Assembly (NCBI RefSeq): GCF_030296915.1
Contig: NZ_AP028031.1
Coordinates: 1,731,501 to 1,795,500 of the forward strand
Direction: 5' to 3'
Source of the DNA: Anaerostipes hadrus ATCC 29173 = JCM 17467
GTDB lineage: Bacteria > Bacillota > Clostridia > Lachnospirales > Lachnospiraceae
DNA: 64,000 nucleotides
In this document: one piece after another, positions 57,529 through 64,000 of the stretch
Position numbering within the stretch: position 1 is the first letter of the stretch
How the letters are laid out: the number at the start of each line of letters is the position of its first letter
Translations under genes and position numbers: made by a program
The notes under the pieces: generated by a model
Database searches by the model: none
What the model saw: the letters and a program-made list of their open reading frames with translations, nothing else
Told to the model about the DNA's origin: nothing

Positions 57529-59535
57529 TTATTTTTCACTTTTTTCTTGATAAACATACTCATTTGAACTGCTTAGTACCCTTAGAGCCTTGCTGACGAT
57601 ACTCACTTTAAACGTATCCACATCTTTGAGATCTTTCTTCGATACCTCCAAAAGATGTTCATTATGGTAGGTTGTATTGATCTTTACATCGCCATTAAAT
57701 ACCTGACAGAAATTCGTAAAATTGTTTCCTACGATAAAGATGCTGTCCTTTGTCTCATATACCTTCGTCACCGTAAGCGGCCGGATTCCAAATTGAAGAT
57801 CCGTTGCCTTAAATGGATTCTCCTGATTCCATACATACTGTTTTCCGTACAACATATCATACTGGAGCTCTTTCATGTCTTTCTGATAATTTTTTGTACC
57901 TTTTCTTGTCTGGTGAAAACTGTTCATTAGTCCTGTATGAATATTACACTTATTCAGAACTTCTGATCCAAGATCATACGCCTCGATCGTTCCGTCCTTC
58001 TTCTTCAATCCAATATTATCCCACATAAAATAACTTGTCTGATATTTATTTCCATATGTCAGATCTTCATCTTCGATCTCCAAACTTGGAAGATGATCTC
58101 CATACATACAAAGAATCGTTGGTTCTCCACGCTGTTGTAATGCTTTGACCAATTCCCCGACAAATTGATCCATCTGATAAACCTGATTGACATAATAAGT
58201 ATATCTATTCTTCAGTGCTTCATCCTCAATTCCTTCAACCGTGATCTCTGGATTCTCGATGATCTGTGTTGTTGGATAATCTCCATGTCCCTGTACAGAA
58301 ATACAATAAACATAATCCTGTCCCTTTGTAGAATCCAGACTATCCATAATACAACCGGTCAGGATCTGATCTTTTGCCCATCCATTTTCTGTCCATTTCT
58401 TGATGTTCATACTTTCTTTTGTTGTAAATGTATCAAAACCAAGCTGTGAGAATACCAGATCTCGATCATAAAATGCCGCACTGTTATCATGGATCGCGTG
58501 TGCCTTATATCCGTAATTCTTCAATACCGTCGCCATGCTCTCTGTCGTTGTATTCTGAAGCACTGTTTTATATGGATATTCTGCTGCTCCAAAATGGTCC
58601 AGATTCATTCCTGTGATCAGTTCAAACTCAGAGTTTGCTGTTCCTGCCCCATAAGACGGCATAGAAAGCTGTCCAGAGGAATATCCTTTCATATACTTAT
58701 GGAAATTTGGTAATGGATCTTTGTCAAACTTAACTCCTTTGACCTGCGTAATATCAAAATGTGATTCCAACTGTACAAAGATGATATTTGGTTTCTTTAC
58801 CTTTTCTTTCTTCATCTTTGCAACCTTCTTCTGTGTTCGTTTCTCAATCTTTTTGATCTTCTTTTCCGAATAATCTGATGGTTTATCAATTCCATTCTTC
58901 AAGGCTGTAATACTGAAACAATACGGTGTTCCATAATCACTGAATGCAATTCGGATATTATGGATCTGATCTACCAGCATTCCACTCTTAAATCCATAAG
59001 AAGTAACTCCCGAAAATACTGCTATGATCACTATAACTTTTATAAATCCGCTCTTACGGTTTAAGTGTTCTTCTATTGGAAGATACATGTAAGCCACTAC
59101 TAACAATACCAATGCGATCAGTAACAATGCTCCCATTGCTCCAATCTCAAGTGGCGAGAAGTAATTATTCATAACTGGCAATACAGACTTCATCAACGTA
59201 ATATCTACATACGTAAATGGAGTATTTCTTGAACTGAGCATCATAAAATTTACGATTCCAACGATACTCCATAGCAGTGTTACTATTATATAGGAAAATA
59301 GTCGTCTCTTAGTAATCAGTGTCACAGAGTATGTTACAAAAATAATAAAGATGCTATATAAAAACATCTTACTTCTCTGATCCACAAATCCCATAGCACT
59401 AAGATCAAATGTCTGACGTCCCAAAACTTCCAATACAAACGCAAGCACAACTGACAATGCAAAATTACATATCAATGGATGTTTTCGAAGCTTCTTTACG
59501 ATCGTATTCCCGATATTCTTAAAAAAAGTTTTCAT
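57529..59535 (-). CDS. LTA synthase-like sulfatase-fold transferase
   Basis: 668 residues. Five N-terminal helices (about 20-190) are followed by a linker rich in Lys and the extracytoplasmic LtaS-type domain: IFVQLESHFDI, YGAGTANSEFELITG (catalytic Thr), CMYGDHLPSLEIED. A C-terminal Ig-like or beta tail of about 90 residues (RPLTVTKVYETKDSIFIVGNNF) is extra to plain LtaS. It is a paralogue of the enzyme at 44589-47084 but lacks that protein's N-terminal beta insertion. AAGGAG precedes ATG 59535; a TATAAT box at 59575-59570 lies between the gene and the mobile element. Confidence 0.87.
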   Translation of the reverse strand: MKTFFKNIGNTIVKKLRKHPLICNFALSVVLAFVLEVLGRQTFDLSAMGFVDQRSKMFLYSIFIIFVTYSVTLITKRRLFSYIIVTLLWSIVGIVNFMMLSSRNTPFTYVDITLMKSVLPVMNNYFSPLEIGAMGALLLIALVLLVVAYMYLPIEEHLNRKSGFIKVIVIIAVFSGVTSYGFKSGMLVDQIHNIRIAFSDYGTPYCFSITALKNGIDKPSDYSEKKIKKIEKRTQKKVAKMKKEKVKKPNIIFVQLESHFDITQVKGVKFDKDPLPNFHKYMKGYSSGQLSMPSYGAGTANSEFELITGMNLDHFGAAEYPYKTVLQNTTTESMATVLKNYGYKAHAIHDNSAAFYDRDLVFSQLGFDTFTTKESMNIKKWTENGWAKDQILTGCIMDSLDSTKGQDYVYCISVQGHGDYPTTQIIENPEITVEGIEDEALKNRYTYYVNQVYQMDQFVGELVKALQQRGEPTILCMYGDHLPSLEIEDEDLTYGNKYQTSYFMWDNIGLKKKDGTIEAYDLGSEVLNKCNIHTGLMNSFHQTRKGTKNYQKDMKELQYDMLYGKQYVWNQENPFKATDLQFGIRPLTVTKVYETKDSIFIVGNNFTNFCQVFNGDVKINTTYHNEHLLEVSKKDLKDVDTFKVSIVSKALRVLSSSNEYVYQEKSEK

Positions 59536-59639
59536 GCTTTTCTCCTTTGCTCTTTTTCGCTATCATAGTATTATATCATTCAAAACAGAAAGTATCTAGT
59601 TATAACTTCTTAAATCTTTATTAAATCTTTTCATGTCTA

Positions 59640-59703
59640 TCTTTGATTATCAACGCCTATTTACGCCATTTCTTCTATATTATACTACCGTCTTTGATTA
59701 TCA
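59640..59703. repeat. direct repeats flanking the first integrase (att-like)
   Basis: The 13-mer TCTTTGATTATCA occurs at 59640-59652 and 59691-59703, 51 bp apart. It lies on the chromosomal side of the integrase 3' end, where core attachment sites normally lie. Confidence 0.5.
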
Positions 59704-59713
59704 TGTTTTATAG

Positions 59714-59736
59714 AAAGTGGTACAAAAAGTGGTACA
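59714..59736. repeat. tandem 11-mer repeats, probable integrase arm sites
   Basis: AAAGTGGTACA occurs at 59714-59724 and 59726-59736, a 12-bp period, between the att-like repeats and the integrase gene. This resembles arm-type sites of tyrosine integrases. Confidence 0.5.
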
Positions 59737-59782
59737 CTAAACCCGTTACAAAGTAAAAAAAGAACCGCTGAATAATCAACGG

Positions 59783-60919
59783 TTAAAATAGGTTGGCTAT
59801 CTTCTGTAGCTCTTTTGCTTTGGTATCTGGCAGTACATGGGCGTATAAATCCATTGTCATTGATAACGTACTGTGTCCTAAAATTCCTTTTAATACCTGC
59901 GGTGGTATTCCATTCTCTATACATCTTGTAGCAAATGTATGACGAAATGTGTGGGGCGTGATCCATTCAAACACATGACCATCCTTAATGATCGTACGTT
60001 GTATTTTATCTACTTTGGTTTTTAACGAACTTTGGTACATTGGTAGTCCTGATTCTTCCAGAAACACAAGATTTTCAAAGCCTTTGACTGGCTGCCACTT
60101 ATCCCCCATATACAGCTTTTTTTCCATCTGCTGCCGCCTTACTCTCTTTAGCAGGCGTTCCACATTGCCCAACATCGGTATATCTCTCTTTGATGTTCTG
60201 GTCTTTGGTTCATCTTTACGCCATCCAGTTTCCCCACTGTGGCATAATGTACCCGTTACATGGATCACTTTATTCTTGAAATCTATATCAGTTTCCCAGT
60301 CTAAGCCTCTTAATTCTCCACTTCTAAGCCCTGTGGATAGGAATAATTCGCATATATCCGCTATTTCACTATCTTTTGCATATTCCATAAATAACTTCTG
60401 TTCTTCCAACGTCATAACTCTTGACTCCTTTTTGTTCTTCATTTTTGGGATCGTTGCCATTGATACGGGATTTTTCTGTATCATCTCATTCTTGTACGCC
60501 TGTTGAAACATACTGTGTAAGATCGTTCCTGTTGTCTGAATCGTTGACTTTGATAGATCACGCTTTTTCATTGAATTATACAGTCTCTGGATCATTTCGG
60601 GGCGTACCTCTTTTATCTTCCTGCTGCCCAAAGGCTTTTTGATATGCTTTTTATAAATAATCTCATATGTATCAATCGTGTTTTCCTTAACGGTTGGCTT
60701 TTTGTATTCGTCTATCCATGTACGAAACCAACTGTTGACCGTTACAACGGACTCTTTGCAGTAGATCCCGTTCTTGATCTCGTATTTCATCTTTTCCAGT
60801 TTGTCAGCACACTTCTTCATGTCCTGATCAGTAACGTTGTACCTGATTCCCTGATATTGAAAACGACCTACATACAAGCCGTCTTTTCGCTGTGTTACTC
60901 CATTGGGTAGCTTTGCCAT
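59783..60919 (-). CDS. tyrosine recombinase/integrase (first element)
   Basis: 378 residues. An N-terminal AP2-like arm-binding domain (about 10-60, KDGLYVGRFQYQGIRYNV), a SAM-like core-binding domain (about 65-150), and a catalytic domain. Catalytic residues: R in TGLRSGELRGL, HxxR in TPHTFRHTFATR, H in GILGHSTLSM and the Tyr in MDLYAHVLPD. It resembles integrases of Tn916-like ICEs and Firmicute phages. ATG 60919 has GGGGG upstream. Its 3' end points at the element boundary. Confidence 0.92.
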   Translation of the reverse strand: MAKLPNGVTQRKDGLYVGRFQYQGIRYNVTDQDMKKCADKLEKMKYEIKNGIYCKESVVTVNSWFRTWIDEYKKPTVKENTIDTYEIIYKKHIKKPLGSRKIKEVRPEMIQRLYNSMKKRDLSKSTIQTTGTILHSMFQQAYKNEMIQKNPVSMATIPKMKNKKESRVMTLEEQKLFMEYAKDSEIADICELFLSTGLRSGELRGLDWETDIDFKNKVIHVTGTLCHSGETGWRKDEPKTRTSKRDIPMLGNVERLLKRVRRQQMEKKLYMGDKWQPVKGFENLVFLEESGLPMYQSSLKTKVDKIQRTIIKDGHVFEWITPHTFRHTFATRCIENGIPPQVLKGILGHSTLSMTMDLYAHVLPDTKAKELQKIANLF

Positions 60920-60937
60920 ACTAATTCCCCCTTGTAC

Positions 60938-60970
60938 AAAAAAGGCAGCAGGTTTTTATGTCTGCCGCCT
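60938..60970 (-). terminator. terminator or attenuator just upstream of the integrase
   Basis: GGCGGCAG and CTGCTGCC form an 8-bp stem with one G-U pair, followed by a minus-strand T6. It lies about 20 nt before the integrase ATG, so it would keep the phage-like small-gene transcript from entering int. Confidence 0.7.
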
Positions 60971-61083
60971 GTTGCTTTTAGGCTGAATTATGATATAATT
61001 TAATCAGCCTATTACTTTCTGTTAATAGGTTCTTGTGTTAGCTCTGTAGCTCATTTGCCTGTGTCTACAGAGCATTTTTATTT

Positions 61084-61308
61084 TTAATTACTTTGATTCC
61101 TAATGTCATATTCAATGTTCTCTAAATCATTTATACATTTATCTACTGTGTTCGTTATCAATTCTGTTACATATCCATGGTCCGTATTAAAATTCTTATC
61201 ATTTGCATCTGCATATAAAAAGCTATTTTCTAGCACTTTTAATCCTGCCCTTACTGCATACATCTGATATGTTATATTGTCCAGTGTATTTCTAGTCGTT
61301 GTTTCCAC
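61084..61308 (-). CDS. small element-encoded protein, unknown function
   Basis: 74 residues, helical in appearance (NTLDNITYQMYAVRAGLKVLENSFLYA), with an acidic C-terminus (ITNTVDKCINDLENIEYDI). No family recognised. GTG start at 61308 with AAGGAG 6 nt upstream. It lies 36 nt after the 95-residue gene in the same transcript and is followed by a 9-bp hairpin (61041-61073). Confidence 0.65.
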   Translation of the reverse strand: METTTRNTLDNITYQMYAVRAGLKVLENSFLYADANDKNFNTDHGYVTELITNTVDKCINDLENIEYDIRNQSN

Positions 61309-61344
61309 CTTTTTCTCCTTTTCTAATTAGTTCTTGTGTTAGTC

Positions 61345-61632
61345 CTATGCATTCATTCCCGTAACGGAAAATCTCATTGTTTCCTGTTTCTTCTGGTAAC
61401 TTTTATAAAGGTCCTCATGATCTGCTCTGAATCTCTTAGAATCAAAACGACTAGATATGATCTTCTTGCATCTTACGATAAAGTTGCCCGCCTTTACCTG
61501 ATCAATACCTTTCTTCTGCATATCTTTCTTGATTTCTTCCTTTAACTTCTCCCTCTCAGCTTCAATCTCTGCCTGCTGCCTGTCCAGTTCCTGAAGCCTG
61601 CGGATTCTGTTTTGTATTGCTCTTTCTCCCAT
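61345..61632 (-). CDS. small coiled-coil element protein, unknown function
   Basis: 95 residues. The first half is a strongly predicted coiled coil (LQELDRQQAEIEAEREKLKEEI) and the second half is basic (FIVRCKKIISSRFDSKRFRADH). The layout is like small phage early proteins of the Gp157 or anti-restriction type, but no specific match is claimed. GGAAGTG lies upstream of ATG 61632. It is the first gene after the structured leader. Confidence 0.65.
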   Translation of the reverse strand: MGERAIQNRIRRLQELDRQQAEIEAEREKLKEEIKKDMQKKGIDQVKAGNFIVRCKKIISSRFDSKRFRADHEDLYKSYQKKQETMRFSVTGMNA

Positions 61633-61668
61633 AGCTTACACTTCCTTTCTTTGTGGTTCTTGTATTAG

Positions 61669-61785
61669 TTCGGCAACCCCTGAATCATCTTCTTGACTAT
61701 TGCGAATCCCTTTGGTAGCTCACAAGGATATGGTTTCAGGTATCGAGTGCTTTCGGCTTTCCTCGGTTGCCTTTCCTTTACTGTA
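61669..61785 (-). ncRNA. candidate structured 5' leader RNA of the small-gene operon
   Basis: About 115 nt between the promoter and the repeat before ATG 61632 fold into a closed multi-branched RNA. An outer helix GGCAACC (61772-61766) pairs with GGTTGCC (61678-61672). Inside it are CGAG/CTCG, CCTGAA/TTCAGG and, nested in the latter, ATCCTT/AAGGGAT. No ORF with a ribosome-binding site lies inside. It could be a regulatory leader or an ncRNA of a phage element; no known family is assigned. Confidence 0.5.
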
Positions 61786-61790
61786 ATTAT

Positions 61791-61819
61791 ATTATAACCC
61801 TTTTTGGGTTACCTGTCAA
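61791..61819 (-). promoter_or_regulatory. consensus leftward promoter with operator-like repeat
   Basis: TTGACA (61819-61814), 17-bp spacer and TATAAT (61796-61791), a full consensus match. The spacer is a palindrome, TAACCC-N5-GGGTTA, likely a repressor site. Confidence 0.88.
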
Positions 61820-61862
61820 CCATTTTGTAATATCTTTTTTTATTATTTATAATTCTATTAGA

Positions 61863-61891
61863 TTGACTTATAACCCTTTTTGTTTTATAAT
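61863..61891 (+). promoter_or_regulatory. promoter of the repressor gene
   Basis: TTGACT, 17-bp spacer and TATAAT. The spacer carries TATAACCCTTTTTG, the same half-site as in the leftward promoter, so the repressor may regulate itself. Confidence 0.82.
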
Positions 61892-61917
61892 CCACTTAGA
61901 AAGGAGTATATAATATA

Positions 61918-62136
61918 ATGCAAATTATTTATAAAAATAACGATCAAATTTTAATCGAAATCAAAAAACTTATGCTTGAGAATAAAATAACCCAACGCCA
62001 AATTGCCGAAATCCTCAAAATGAAACCGCAGGGACTCACTAAACTTATGAATAAAAAGAACTTCGGTTTTGAAGATGCTGCTAAAATTCTTAATGCCATG
62101 GGTTATGATCTCCTTATTGATTTTCAAAAGAAATAA
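61918..62136 (+). CDS. small HTH (XRE-like) repressor
   Basis: 72 residues with a helix-turn-helix in the middle (KITQRQIAEILKMKPQGLTKLMN, shown by QRQIAEILKM and QGLTKLM). It is the expected size for a minimal cI-type or plasmid-type regulator. AAAGGAG lies about 11 nt upstream of ATG 61918. It faces the leftward promoter across shared half-sites, the arrangement of a lysogeny or ICE maintenance switch. Confidence 0.82.
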   Translation: MQIIYKNNDQILIEIKKLMLENKITQRQIAEILKMKPQGLTKLMNKKNFGFEDAAKILNAMGYDLLIDFQKK

Positions 62137-62481
62137 CCCCGTTACAATCAAATGATCAGGGATGCACCTTATACTTTTGTGTGCGTCCTTTTTTTGGTGC
62201 ATATAGATTCATCCTTAACGTTTCTTAGCATTTTCCCGTGTTCCCTCGGAGTTCATTCTCAACATCTTGCCTATATATATGTTTCAATCTTAACATTTCT
62301 TAACTTTTTCAGTACAACCGTACCTAAAGTACGCCCCTCACTTTCGGACATTTTTGTCCAAAACGTAACTTATTACGATTTCCTATCATTCCGTATACGC
62401 TTTTTCTGATCTCGTGCGTGTATCGTGTTCATTAATTACCTGCTGCCCTGCAGTATTATTTTTAATTTCATCATTGATATT
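62137..62481. other. repeat-rich non-coding gap, probable attachment region of the second integrase
   Basis: No gene is supported. After the repressor terminator come imperfect direct repeats CTTAACGTTTCTTAGCATTTTC (62214-62235) and its copy at 62289-62310 (19 of 22 matches). Two short inverted repeats follow: CGTAC-N5-GTACG (62319-62333) and GGACA-N4-TGTCC (62346-62359). The position at the 3' side of an integrase fits arm and core sites. Confidence 0.5.
62159..62195 (+). terminator. terminator of the repressor gene
   Basis: GGATGCAC (62160-62167) pairs with GTGCGTCC (62181-62188) with one G-U, followed by T7. Confidence 0.82.
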
Positions 62482-63543
62482 TCACCCTATTGTTAACTGA
62501 TCCGCAATAGATTTTTGACTATTACCATACATATGTGAGTAAGTATCAAGAGTAGTAGAAATATTTTCATGTCCGAGTCGGTAAGATAGTGTTGCGATAT
62601 CTACCTTCATATGGATCAACATTGATGCATGGGAATGTCGGAGATCATGGACTTTGATCTGTCTGATTTCTGGGTGCTTTTTGTACATTGAAAGCATTGC
62701 ATCATTTAAATATGTTGAATTAACTGGAAAGATTCTATCTGTTGATTTCATTCCAGGAACTCTTTTGATATAAGCAATGAGATCAAAATACAAAAAGTCT
62801 GGAATCGAGATATCTCTGACCGCTTTCTTTGTCTTAGGTGTAGTGATCATCTTTTTATTACCAACAGTTGAATACGTCTTTGTAATGCTAATCATATAGC
62901 AGGTATTTTGTTGATCATAATATAGATCGTCTTGATTTATTGCCATAAGTTCACCTTTTCTCATCCCAGTATAAAATAAAGTTTCGAACATTATTTTTTG
63001 ACGAGGATTTGACAATAAATTATAAAATTCATTAAATTCTTGTTCTGTCCAGATTTGAAATTTTTTGCTGCCTTTATCTTTTAATTGATCGAGATTCCTG
63101 CAAGGATTTTCTTTTAGTCCGCAATGGCGCACAGCATATTCAAATATCGAAGATAACTGACTAGTCAATGTCTTTATATATGACCTCTTATAATTGCTTA
63201 AAATGAGGCTATTTTGCCATTTGGCAATATGTGCGCTTGTTATTTTGTCTATTTTTAACTTCTTAAAAAATGGTAAATAATGCTTTTCTATATGTCCTCT
63301 TAAATTGTATAACGTAGATTCTTTACGACGATGTCTTACATTGTCATAATATTTATCAATCAATGTTTCAAAAGTAATGTCTGGAGAAATACTAAATTGT
63401 TCCAGGAACATTCTTTCAAATTCTTGAGCATCTTTCTTTTTGATAAATCCTCGTTTACGTTTTTGTCTTCGATCACCTTTCCAATCAGTGTAATAAAATT
63501 GACAGTACCAGGTATTACGTTGTGTGTCTTTGTATGCTGGCAT
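62482..63543 (-). CDS. tyrosine recombinase/integrase (second element)
   Basis: 353 residues, unrelated in detail to the first integrase. Basic AP2-like N-terminal domain (WYCQFYYTDWKGDRRQKRKRG), SAM-like core-binding domain (about 55-155), catalytic residues R in FYTGMRKGELM, HxxR in HDLRHSHASML, H in RLGHENIST and Tyr in LDTYSHMYG. It is typical of Firmicute prophages. AAGGAGAG is 9 nt before ATG 63543. Confidence 0.92.
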   Translation of the reverse strand: MPAYKDTQRNTWYCQFYYTDWKGDRRQKRKRGFIKKKDAQEFERMFLEQFSISPDITFETLIDKYYDNVRHRRKESTLYNLRGHIEKHYLPFFKKLKIDKITSAHIAKWQNSLILSNYKRSYIKTLTSQLSSIFEYAVRHCGLKENPCRNLDQLKDKGSKKFQIWTEQEFNEFYNLLSNPRQKIMFETLFYTGMRKGELMAINQDDLYYDQQNTCYMISITKTYSTVGNKKMITTPKTKKAVRDISIPDFLYFDLIAYIKRVPGMKSTDRIFPVNSTYLNDAMLSMYKKHPEIRQIKVHDLRHSHASMLIHMKVDIATLSYRLGHENISTTLDTYSHMYGNSQKSIADQLTIG

Positions 63544-63659
63544 AGTATCACTCTCCTTAGCTTTAATAATTTAGAACATTTTTTATCTATTGTTATGTTC
63601 ACAATCATGTTATATACATCTGTGACTTCACAGAATCGTTTTCTAGCCATTTTATAACA

Positions 63660-64000
63660 TCAGTGCAACATTTCTCTCATGTAGTAGTAAAACGTGCTAT
63701 ATATGTTGTATCCGCTGTACTGCTTATCTATAAACTGTACTTTCAGATCATATCGCTGTTCAAAGCTCTTTAGACTGGCCATATACGCAACGGGCTTGAA
63801 ATCTGTGTTGTAGTTGTGTCTCATAATGTCGTTGTAGCCCTGCGGATTCTCAACCATTAGATGGATGCTGCAACCGTTATTCCTAGCCTTTAGAAATTCT
63901 TTCTCGAACCGATCGCGATTCTTCCCTAGGTTGCCACTCAATTCTTCAAGGCTATTCTTGCGTTCTACTACGATTTCTTTATGAAAATACAGCTCGTTAC
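63660..64000 (-). CDS. ERCC4-type nuclease domain protein, 5' end outside window
   Basis: About 112 codons to the stop at 63660; the reading frame continues past the right edge. The visible part has the ERCC4 signature VVERKNSLEEL, then GNLGKNRDRFEKEFLKA and a beta strand SIHLMVENP. Phage replication or recombination genes often encode such nucleases. It is cotranscribed toward the second integrase, 116 nt away. Confidence 0.75.
   Translation of the reverse strand, partial: NELYFHKEIVVERKNSLEELSGNLGKNRDRFEKEFLKARNNGCSIHLMVENPQGYNDIMRHNYNTDFKPVAYMASLKSFEQRYDLKVQFIDKQYSGYNIYSTFYYYMREMLH

Larger units (their letters stand above)
61029..61668 (-). repeat. 13-mer repeated before each small gene
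   Basis: GTTCTTGTRTTAG (plus strand) occurs at 61029-61041, 61330-61342 and 61656-61668. On the RNA the sequence is CTAAYACAAGAAC. Two copies lie 20-30 nt upstream of a small-gene start and the third follows the last small gene. Copies 1 and 3 directly follow the 3' strand of a hairpin or helix. Confidence 0.7.
59640..64000. mobile_element. integrated phage/ICE-like DNA with two integrases, right end outside window
   Basis: The chromosomal run of housekeeping genes stops at the LTA-synthase gene and is replaced by two tyrosine integrases, small phage-type genes, a divergent repressor switch and a nuclease fragment. Two different integrases, each with repeats at its 3' side, suggest two elements. 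No copy of the left repeats is found at the right, so neither element is bounded within the window. Confidence 0.8.

Noticed and set aside
61041..61073. 9-bp hairpin after the 74-residue gene as its terminator
   Set aside because: GCTCTGTAG/CTACAGAGC is a good stem, but on the transcribed (minus) strand no U-run follows it; T-rich sequence is only on the plus-strand side. The terminator at 60938-60970 fits better.
62152..62409. 85-codon plus-strand ORF after the repressor
   Set aside because: Begins inside the repressor terminator hairpin and spans repeats; no ribosome-binding site.
63360..63650. 96-codon minus-strand ORF overlapping the second integrase start
   Set aside because: Out of frame with the integrase for most of its length, no ribosome-binding site, no motif; the integrase start is well supported.
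1..64000. CRISPR arrays, tRNA or rRNA genes and insertion sequences
   Set aside because: I looked for regularly spaced repeats, tRNA-like cloverleaf/TTCGA arms and transposase genes and found none I could support.

Overview
The window is low-GC Firmicutes DNA. It carries a complete acetyl-CoA-to-butyryl-CoA operon with electron-bifurcating Etf, a butyryl-CoA:acetate CoA-transferase, DUF5716/DUF5717-type proteins and a sorbitol PTS. Together these point to a butyrate-forming gut Lachnospiraceae, something like Anaerostipes or Anaerobutyricum. The family is fairly certain from gene content; the genus is a guess. Nearly all chromosomal genes lie on the minus strand. Plus-strand exceptions are the CoA-transferase, a DnaQ-like exonuclease, a HisC-like aminotransferase and a phage-type repressor.

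Layout. 1-1602: end of an rRNA/tRNA methylase-type gene and an L,D-transpeptidase. 1739-4285: but (butyryl-CoA:acetate CoA-transferase) facing a 37-kDa-type nucleoid-associated protein gene. 4391-4840: a promoter, a c-di-GMP-I (GEMM) riboswitch and about 300 nt of structured RNA ending in a strong terminator, with no convincing protein gene. 4917-11043: thlA-crt-hbd-bcd-etfB-etfA from one promoter with a Rex-like operator on its -10. 11423-16079: metallophosphoesterase-scpA-scpB-ilvB-ilvN. 16112-21492: sorbitol operon (srlD, PRD regulator, gutM, srlA, srlE, srlB). 21532-30246: cell-wall genes (dac, PBP, RodA/FtsW), Nudix, U32 protein, ruvAB. 30408-32203: exonuclease facing a PHP phosphoesterase. 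32240-40856: an uncharacterised four-gene operon (DUF5717, DUF5716, TPR protein, coiled-coil membrane protein) running into valS. 41012-47084: aminotransferase, ridA, lepB, purA, first LTA-synthase-like enzyme. 47154-51708: folC, HD protein, folP, folB-folK fusion, pheA. 51738-59535: lon, clpX, clpP, tig, second LTA-synthase-like enzyme.

59640-64000 is mobile DNA. It holds a tyrosine integrase with repeats at its 3' side, two small phage/ICE-like genes behind a structured 5' leader, and a divergent promoter pair with shared operator-like repeats in front of a small HTH repressor. A second, unrelated tyrosine integrase has its own repeat-rich flank, and the 3' part of an ERCC4-type nuclease gene runs off the window. 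This looks like two elements side by side, or one inside the other, with the right-hand limits outside the window.

How it works together. The butyrate operon makes butyryl-CoA and EtfAB-Bcd couples crotonyl-CoA reduction to ferredoxin reduction. But then exchanges CoA with acetate to release butyrate. The Rex-like site would tie the operon to NADH/NAD+. The most unusual signals are the c-di-GMP-controlled orphan RNA, the DUF5717/DUF5716 operon, and the structured leader with a thrice-repeated 13-mer in the mobile element.
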